Below are positions 5,123-5,139 of a stretch of 5,139 nucleotides of DNA, one piece after another. The stretch spans positions 1-5,139 of the forward strand of contig CAIRFY010000111.1 of NCBI GenBank assembly GCA_903877945.1, given 5' to 3'. The stretch is from an uncultured Oscillochloris sp. GTDB taxonomy: Bacteria; Chloroflexota; Chloroflexia; Chloroflexales; Chloroflexaceae. Position 1 is the stretch's first letter. Every line of letters begins with the position of its first letter. The notes beneath the pieces are model-generated. The model worked only from the letters and a program-made list of their open reading frames with translations. It was not told where the DNA came from and did no database searches. The position numbers and the translations under genes are program-made.

Positions 5123-5139
5123 TCCTATATGTGGGTGAA

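Noticed and set aside
5123..5139. Start of a next gene at ATG 5129
   Set aside because: Only three codons are visible, with no clear ribosome binding site.

Overview
The window is GC-rich, with G or C at most third codon positions, and carries five complete genes, all on the + strand: a GatB/YqeY-domain protein, a PgpH-type membrane HD phosphodiesterase, a small MazG-like nucleotide pyrophosphohydrolase, imidazoleglycerol-phosphate dehydratase (hisB) and a PrsW-family membrane protease. The gene types, the base composition and the kinds of short dispersed repeats fit a filamentous member of the Chloroflexota (Chloroflexales, such as relatives of Chloroflexus, Roseiflexus or Oscillochloris). 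This assignment is inferred from general familiarity; no rRNA or other marker is present.

Layout: bases 1-250 hold no convincing gene, but contain two hairpin-forming repeats (40-88 and 133-190, the latter possibly nested in a larger inverted repeat). The yqeY-like gene (251-802) follows a good ribosome binding site. A 60-bp element made of five heptamers with short terminal inverted repeats (805-864) separates it from pgpH (902-3097). A second copy of the first hairpin repeat lies just after the pgpH stop (3102-3152) and precedes the mazG-like gene (3173-3505). The end of that gene runs into a near-perfect 57-base palindrome built of 4+4 heptamers (3493-3549), which abuts the weak ribosome binding site of hisB (3558-4148). 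hisB overlaps the start of prsW (4148-5122) by one base.

How the genes relate: all face the same way with short gaps, so co-transcription is plausible, but they do not form one pathway. yqeY and pgpH are also near each other in the Bacillus rpsU-yqeY...phoH-pgpH-ybeY region, so this may be a shrunken remnant of an old neighbourhood. PgpH is predicted to degrade cyclic di-AMP, the MazG-like protein to hydrolyse nucleoside triphosphates to monophosphates, HisB to perform the dehydration step of histidine synthesis, and PrsW to cleave an unidentified membrane protein. hisB-prsW look translationally coupled.

I see no sign of a new defence system, CRISPR array, insertion sequence or RNA gene. The most distinctive signal is non-coding: every intergenic gap longer than a few bases is filled by a palindromic or heptameric repeat, and one of these supplies the last codons and stop of the mazG-like gene.
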